The position numbers and the translations under genes are program-made. This document shows, in pieces, positions 45,229-49,731 of a stretch of DNA of 49,731 nucleotides. The notes under the pieces were generated by a model that searched no databases, had not been told where the DNA came from, and was given only the letters and a program-made list of their open reading frames with translations. How positions within the stretch are numbered: position 1 is the first letter of the stretch; the number at the start of each line of letters is the position of its first letter. The stretch covers positions 1 through 49,731 of the forward strand of contig CALFCI010000065.1 in assembly GCA_937951135.1 (NCBI GenBank), in the 5' to 3' direction. The stretch is from an uncultured Aquimarina sp. GTDB taxonomy: Bacteria; Bacteroidota; Bacteroidia; Flavobacteriales; Flavobacteriaceae.

Positions 45229-45696
45229 TTAAATGGCTAGAGTCTAGAACCTAGATTTTTAGATGCTAGACTTTTTATATTTTCAGTTTATCCATGAATG
45301 CACCTATCATTTTTTGTATTTGTAAAATTTTATTTTCAAGTATTTCAAATTGTTCTTTAGGTATGTAATTTTCATTATAAGCAACTATTAATTGAGTTTT
45401 CCATTCAAAAGCAGACCCTAAGCTAATTTCTAAAAACTTTTTGAAATGTTTATTTGTACTTTTACTGGATCCTTCTGCTATATTAGAAGGAATTGAAACG
45501 GAACATTTATTCATTTGAATTGCTAAGTTAAATTTTTCTATTTCAGGAAAACTTCTTGTTAGCTCATAACTAAGCCTTACTAATGCGATGCTTTCTTGCC
45601 ATATTTTTAATTTTTTAAAATTATGTCTGCTCATTTTTTAATTTAGTTTCAAAATTGTCTAGTCTCTAGGTTCTAAAAGTCTAGGTTCGATGTCTA
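45229..45696. repeat. Inverted repeats flanking the four-helix-bundle gene
   Basis: To the left, GAACCTAGATTTTTAGATGC (45247-45266) and nearby CTAGAC words. To the right, a copy whose reverse complement reads GAACCTAGACTTTTAGAACC. Together they bracket the gene and its leader. Confidence 0.6.
45275..45634 (-). CDS. Four-helix-bundle protein (S23/IVP family)
   Basis: A 119-residue protein of the family named for ORFs in rRNA intervening sequences; LKIWQESIALVRLSYELT, IPSNIAEGSSKSTNKHFKKFL and SAFEWKTQLIVAYNENYI are its markers. The fold is related to the Avd protein of diversity-generating retroelements. It sits in the same strand inside the fadB-fadA gap, bounded by inverted repeats, which suggests insertion into the operon. 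No reverse transcriptase lies near. Confidence 0.85.
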   Translation of the reverse strand: MSRHNFKKLKIWQESIALVRLSYELTRSFPEIEKFNLAIQMNKCSVSIPSNIAEGSSKSTNKHFKKFLEISLGSAFEWKTQLIVAYNENYIPKEQFEILENKILQIQKMIGAFMDKLKI

Positions 45697-48102
45697 CTAA
45701 TTTCTAAGTGGTTTCCCTTTTTTCAACATATACTCAATACGTTCTAATGTTTTACGCTCGGTGCATAAGGATAAAAAGGCTTCACGCTCTAGATCTAATA
45801 GGTATTGTTCGGATACCATGGTGGCTTCGGATAAATCTCCACCTGCCATTACATAGGCTAGTTTGTTGGCGATTTTTCGATCGTGTTCAGAGATGTACCG
45901 TCCTGCTTCCATAGCATCGGTTCCTACTAAAAACATTCCTAAAGCTTGTTTTCCTAATACTTTGACATCCTTACGGCGTATGGGTTGTGTATATCCTTGT
46001 TCTGCCATGAGTTTTGCATAGGCTTTTGCAGTAGCGATTTGTCGATTTTTATTGACGACTACGGTATCTTTTCCATGCTGAAGGATATTGGTATCAAAGG
46101 CTTCATAGGCAGAAGTGGATACTTTTGCCATACCAATGGTTAAGAAATGTTCTTGTAAACGGTTGAGTTCGACATCATTTTTTTCAAAAGTATCGGAAGC
46201 TCTTAGTGCCATTTCTTTAGATCCACCACCACCAGGGATTACACCGACGCCAAATTCTACCAATCCAATATAACTTTCTGCCGCTGCAACTACTTTATCT
46301 GCATGGAGTGTCATTTCACAACCACCACCTAGTGTCATTCCGTGTGGAGCTACTATGGTAGGAATAGAAGAGTATCGGAGTCGCATACATGAATCTTGAA
46401 AGTACTTGACTGCCATATTGAGCTCGTCATACTCTTGCTCTACGGCCATCATAAAAATCATTCCGATATTGGCGCCTACTGAAAAATTAGGCCCTTGATT
46501 TCCAACCACTAAACCTTGAAAATCTTTTTCGGCAAGGTCAATAGCTGTATTTAATCCTGCTAAGACATCCCCTCCAATAGTATTCATCTTACTCTGAAAT
46601 TCTAGATTCAGAATACCATCGCCTAGGTCTTCAACCACCACACCACTGTTTTTGAATACGGCAGCTGGTTTACGAATATTGTCTAAGATGATAAATGCAT
46701 CTTGACCGGGTATTTTTTGTTGTGTTTTCTTTGGAATCTCATAGGCAAAGGTAGCGGCGTCTTTAACGGTATAGAATGCAGTATTTCCTTCTTTTACCAT
46801 ATCCGTTACCCATGAAGCAGGGGAGTGGCCTTCTGCTTTCATGATTTCGATTCCTTTTTCGATACCGATAGCATCCCAAATTTGAAAAGGACCGTGTTGC
46901 CAACCGAAACCAGCTTTCATGGCATCGTCTATTTTATAAAGTTCTTCGGTAATTTCAGGAATACGACGGGATACATAGGCAAATAATGCGGCAAAGGTTT
47001 TGCGATAAAATTCACCAGCTTTATCTTTTCCGCTAACAAGTACCTTGAAACGATCTACAACACTATCAATAGTCTTAGTGAGTTCTAAAGTTGGAAATGC
47101 AGCTCTTTTTTTACTGCGATAGTCTAGTGTATTGAGATCTAAGGATAGAATCTCACTAGTGCCATCTTCTTTTTTTACTTTTTTATAAAACCCTTGTCCA
47201 GTTTTACTTCCCAACCATTTATTTTCCATCAGGGTGTTTACAAAATCGGGCAGGGTAAATAGTGCCAAGCTTTCATCTTCCTTACAATATTCTGCAATAC
47301 CATTGGCAACACTGACCAAGGTATCTAATCCTACTACATCTACAGTACGGAATGTAGCCGATTTGGGACGACCAATTACGGGACCTGTAAGTTTGTCTAC
47401 TTCTTCGATGGTTAATCCCATTTCCTTAACGGTATGGAATAAACTCATGATACTAAAAATACCAATTCGATTTCCAATAAATGCTGGCGTATCTTTGGCT
47501 ATTACGGCTGTTTTTCCTAAAAACTGTTCTCCATAACTGTTTAGAAAATCAAGTACTTCTTTTGAGGTTTTAGGCCCTGGAATGATTTCGAATAAGTCTA
47601 AGTACCGTGCGGGGTTAAAGAAATGTGTTCCACAAAAATGCTGTTGGAAATCATCACTTCTGTCTTGACTCATAAATTGTATTGGAATTCCAGAAGTATT
47701 GGAGGTAATAAGAGTGCCTGGAGTTCTATGTTTTTCTAAATTTTCGAATACTTGTTTTTTGATATCTAAGCGTTCAATAACAACTTCAATGATCCAATCT
47801 ACATCGGCAACCTTTGTAATATCATCTTCTAAATTTCCTGTCGTAATGCGATTTGCAAATTTTTGATGATAGATAGGTGACGGTTTTGATTTTAATGCTG
47901 TTTTTAAGGCATCATTCACCAAACGATTGCGTACCAAAGGATGGTCAAGTGAAAGCCCTTTAGCTTCTTCTTTAGCATTTAATGCTCTAGGAATGATATC
48001 TAATAATAACACTTCGACACCAATATTTGCAAAGTGACATGCAATGCCTGACCCCATGATTCCGGATCCAATGATCGCTACTTTTTTGATTGTTCTTTTC
48101 AT
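45697..48102 (-). CDS. fadN: 3-hydroxyacyl-CoA dehydrogenase / enoyl-CoA hydratase (FadN order)
   Basis: An 801-residue fusion enzyme. The N-terminal dehydrogenase has the NAD-binding motif IGSGIMGSGIACHFAN and the segment FCGTHFFNPARYLDLFEII; the hydratase domain is C-terminal (GPNFSVGANIGMIF, GGGCEMTLHADKVV, GVGVIPGGGG). This order, dehydrogenase first, is that of FadN rather than E. coli FadB. It performs hydration and oxidation of the enoyl-CoA. MarR-type regulator gene lies 66 nt upstream. Confidence 0.9.
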   Translation of the reverse strand: MKRTIKKVAIIGSGIMGSGIACHFANIGVEVLLLDIIPRALNAKEEAKGLSLDHPLVRNRLVNDALKTALKSKPSPIYHQKFANRITTGNLEDDITKVADVDWIIEVVIERLDIKKQVFENLEKHRTPGTLITSNTSGIPIQFMSQDRSDDFQQHFCGTHFFNPARYLDLFEIIPGPKTSKEVLDFLNSYGEQFLGKTAVIAKDTPAFIGNRIGIFSIMSLFHTVKEMGLTIEEVDKLTGPVIGRPKSATFRTVDVVGLDTLVSVANGIAEYCKEDESLALFTLPDFVNTLMENKWLGSKTGQGFYKKVKKEDGTSEILSLDLNTLDYRSKKRAAFPTLELTKTIDSVVDRFKVLVSGKDKAGEFYRKTFAALFAYVSRRIPEITEELYKIDDAMKAGFGWQHGPFQIWDAIGIEKGIEIMKAEGHSPASWVTDMVKEGNTAFYTVKDAATFAYEIPKKTQQKIPGQDAFIILDNIRKPAAVFKNSGVVVEDLGDGILNLEFQSKMNTIGGDVLAGLNTAIDLAEKDFQGLVVGNQGPNFSVGANIGMIFMMAVEQEYDELNMAVKYFQDSCMRLRYSSIPTIVAPHGMTLGGGCEMTLHADKVVAAAESYIGLVEFGVGVIPGGGGSKEMALRASDTFEKNDVELNRLQEHFLTIGMAKVSTSAYEAFDTNILQHGKDTVVVNKNRQIATAKAYAKLMAEQGYTQPIRRKDVKVLGKQALGMFLVGTDAMEAGRYISEHDRKIANKLAYVMAGGDLSEATMVSEQYLLDLEREAFLSLCTERKTLERIEYMLKKGKPLRN

Positions 48103-48168
48103 TTGTTATGGTATGATTTAACAATTATACATTGGGCTGTATCGGATATAGCCTTTTCTTAAATTGCT

Positions 48169-48627
48169 TTATTTTTTAGTCGGATACACTTTTTTAGAAG
48201 CGATTAAATCATTCATGATTTGTAATACTTCTAAAAAGGTATTTAATTTTTCTTTAGGAATTGCTTCCTGTATTTTAGAATCAAAAGTGAATACTACCTC
48301 TTTTGAAAAATCTCTCATTTCTATTCCAAAAGGGGTTAAGTGAATCAATACACCTCGACCATCATTTGGGTTTCGTTTTCGTACAATTAATCCTTTAGTC
48401 TCCATGCTCTTCAATGTGCGTGATAAACTTGTGGCTTCCATACCCATTTTCGGACCTAATGAAGTAGAGGGGGTGCCTCCTTCAGGATCAATGCTAAGTA
48501 AAGCAAAACCTGTAGACATTGTACTTCCCTTTTTACTAGCTTCTTCATTATACATTTTGGCAATCGCCATCCAAGTAGCACGCAGGGTATAATCTATTGT
48601 TTTTTCTCTCATAAATAGTGTTATCAA
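48169..48627 (-). CDS. MarR-family regulator of the fad genes
   Basis: A 152-residue winged-helix protein. The DNA-recognition region contains MGMEATSLSRTLKSMETKGLIVRKRNPNDGR with the wing following. It begins the fad operon, and a perfect 18-bp palindrome adjoining a -7 box lies 29-46 nt upstream, so it probably represses itself and the downstream fad genes, with release by acyl-CoA. The ligand is an inference from context. Confidence 0.85.
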   Translation of the reverse strand: MITLFMREKTIDYTLRATWMAIAKMYNEEASKKGSTMSTGFALLSIDPEGGTPSTSLGPKMGMEATSLSRTLKSMETKGLIVRKRNPNDGRGVLIHLTPFGIEMRDFSKEVVFTFDSKIQEAIPKEKLNTFLEVLQIMNDLIASKKVYPTKK

Positions 48628-48646
48628 TGTGGTGAGGTAAATATAA

Positions 48647-48654
48647 CAAAAATA
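48647..48654 (-). promoter_or_regulatory. -7 box (TATTTTTG) of the marR-fad operon
   Basis: TATTTTTG on the minus strand matches TAnnTTTG, 20 nt before the marR ATG. The operator palindrome lies immediately upstream. Confidence 0.45.
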
Positions 48655-48655
48655 T

Positions 48656-48673
48656 TGCTATGCATGCATAGCA
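48656..48673. promoter_or_regulatory. Perfect 18-bp palindrome, likely MarR operator
   Basis: TGCTATGCA-TGCATAGCA is a perfect palindrome lying just upstream of the -7 box, where a -33/-7 spacer would be, so a bound dimer would block RNA polymerase. Its size suits MarR proteins. The rest of 48674-49038 holds no gene. Confidence 0.6.
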
Positions 48674-49038
48674 TGAAGCTGTTTTATTTTTTAAAATTTA
48701 ATAAAAAGTGTTTTTATGTACCGAATTGATATAAAAATAAGATGTTTTTTACACAATACAAATAATTAGAGGATAATCATTGTTCTTATGGGATTGTTTG
48801 GAGGGGTGACCACGGCACTAAATCTTCTTAATGACATCTCTCCGGAAGGGATTCATAATAGGTGTCGTAAAGAGGCTGTTTGAATAGTTGTTTCAGATTG
48901 TTAAACTGAGCTTATTGAAGTTTTTAAACACGGGATTTTCAAATAACCTTCGACCCCAGTCTGACAAAACGAGTTTTTTACTTTTTTAAGACAGTGGCAA
49001 ATGTAACTTATGTTTTCAATTATTTTGTAATATACCGT

Positions 49039-49731
49039 TTAAGACCTATAAATCTTATCATATAAATCAGCATACCGTTCTTTGACAACACGGCGTTTGA
49101 GTTTCATGGTAGGGGTAAGGTGTCCTGCATCGATACTCCATACGTCTGGAGTGAGTTCAAAACGTTTGATCTGTTCCCATTTTCCAAAACTTGCATTATG
49201 TTCGGTTACTTCTTCTTGAATTCGATCGATCACAGCAGGGTTATTGATCAACTCTTCATTTGTTGTTCCGGTCTCTATATTTTTTCGTTTTGCCCAACTT
49301 CTTACAAAATCAAAATTAGGTTGAATGAATGCTGCGGGCATTTTTTCACCATCTCCAATGACCATAATTTGTTCTATAAATCGAGATTGTTTCATTGCAT
49401 TTTCAACAAGCTGTGGTGCAACATATTTTCCGCCAGAGGTTTTGAACATTTCTTTTTTACGATCTGTGATTTTTAGAAAGCCTTCTTGGTCTAATTCTCC
49501 AATATCACCAGTATGAAAATACCCATTTTGTAATACTTCTTTTGTTTTTTCTTGGTCCTTATAATACCCGAGCATTACTTGTGGCCCTTTAACTAAGATT
49601 TCTCCATCGGCTGCGATCTTAACTTCTGTTTCTGCAAGTAGTTTGCCTACGGTTCCAATTTTGAAACCATTATTTCTCATATCATTAACAGAAATTACAG
49701 GAGAGGTTTCTGTAAGTCCATATCCTTCCAT
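49039..49731 (-). CDS. fadD: Long-chain acyl-CoA synthetase (C-terminal part)
   Basis: The last 230 residues of an AMP-forming ligase; the 5' end is outside the window, and the Met at the edge is internal (EGYGLTETSP motif). It shows HTGDIGELDQEGFLKITDRKK, FKTSGGKYVAPQ and the catalytic Lys region LTPTMKLKRR, as in FAA1-type fatty acid-CoA ligases. It would activate fatty acids for the neighbouring beta-oxidation genes. Confidence 0.9.
   Translation of the reverse strand: MEGYGLTETSPVISVNDMRNNGFKIGTVGKLLAETEVKIAADGEILVKGPQVMLGYYKDQEKTKEVLQNGYFHTGDIGELDQEGFLKITDRKKEMFKTSGGKYVAPQLVENAMKQSRFIEQIMVIGDGEKMPAAFIQPNFDFVRSWAKRKNIETGTTNEELINNPAVIDRIQEEVTEHNASFGKWEQIKRFELTPDVWSIDAGHLTPTMKLKRRVVKERYADLYDKIYRS

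Overview
The window is low-GC DNA (about one third G+C by eye) from a member of the Bacteroidetes, almost certainly a marine-type flavobacterium. The signs are AT-rich 5' leaders with few Shine-Dalgarno sites, occasional TAnnTTTG -7 promoter boxes, a Bacteroidetes-type (subtype iii) type VI secretion system (T6SS) with TssN and TssO, many SPII lipoproteins, a LETM1-related protein, an S23-type four-helix-bundle gene and a fadN-like beta-oxidation operon. I saw no rRNA, tRNA or CRISPR array.

Layout. Positions 1-1340 look like the truncated end of an integron-like cassette array. It holds the last 87 codons of a tyrosine recombinase with an IntI-like C-terminus, one complete cassette encoding a pentapeptide-repeat protein with a long attC-like palindrome directly after its stop codon, and the start of a second cassette encoding a secreted protein. 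Positions 1385-7235 are ordinary chromosome: an FAD-dependent oxidoreductase, a GAF histidine kinase, a LolD-like ATPase, an msrA-folE pair and a small membrane protein. Positions 6550-6815 hold several small palindromic repeats, one of which recurs inverted at 21681-21760.

Positions 7378-19194 are a T6SS locus in three blocks. Three divergent Hcp/TssD-like genes lie on the minus strand, then 1.2-1.3 kb without a convincing gene. A minus operon encodes an NlpC/P60 lipoprotein, TssG and TssN. It diverges from a plus operon encoding TssE, TssF, two paralogous PKD-domain membrane proteins, TssK and TssO. Together these supply baseplate and membrane-anchor parts. The sheath (TssB/TssC), ClpV/TssH, VgrG/TssI, PAAR and TssR are not here and must be elsewhere if the system works.

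Positions 19461-41868 are mixed housekeeping and envelope genes: an M61-family peptidase homologue that has lost its HExxH motif, an ECF sigma factor with a membrane partner, a LETM1-related protein, a Cu/Zn-SOD-like lipoprotein, a VWA/AAA+ (MoxR/chelatase) pair, a DUF1853 protein with an M1 metallopeptidase, an MFS transporter, a CBM9-like secreted protein, SRPBCC and VOC proteins, an SGNH-like lipoprotein, a chimera of a Crp-type cNMP domain and the tail of a pirin, a methyltransferase, a trehalase-like glycosidase and a DUF2071 pseudogene. A 206-bp MITE-like element sits at 34107-34312.

Positions 41989-49731 are a fatty-acid beta-oxidation block on the minus strand: FadD-type ligase (partial), MarR regulator, FadB/FadN, four-helix-bundle protein, FadA thiolase and acyl-CoA dehydrogenase. 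A perfect 18-bp palindrome next to a -7 box just upstream of marR is the likely operator. Both gaps inside the fadB-fadA-fadE series carry inverted repeats, one pair of them flanking the four-helix-bundle gene. The strongest leads are the cassette array, the Crp-pirin chimera, the inactive M61 homologue, the incomplete T6SS locus and the marR operator.
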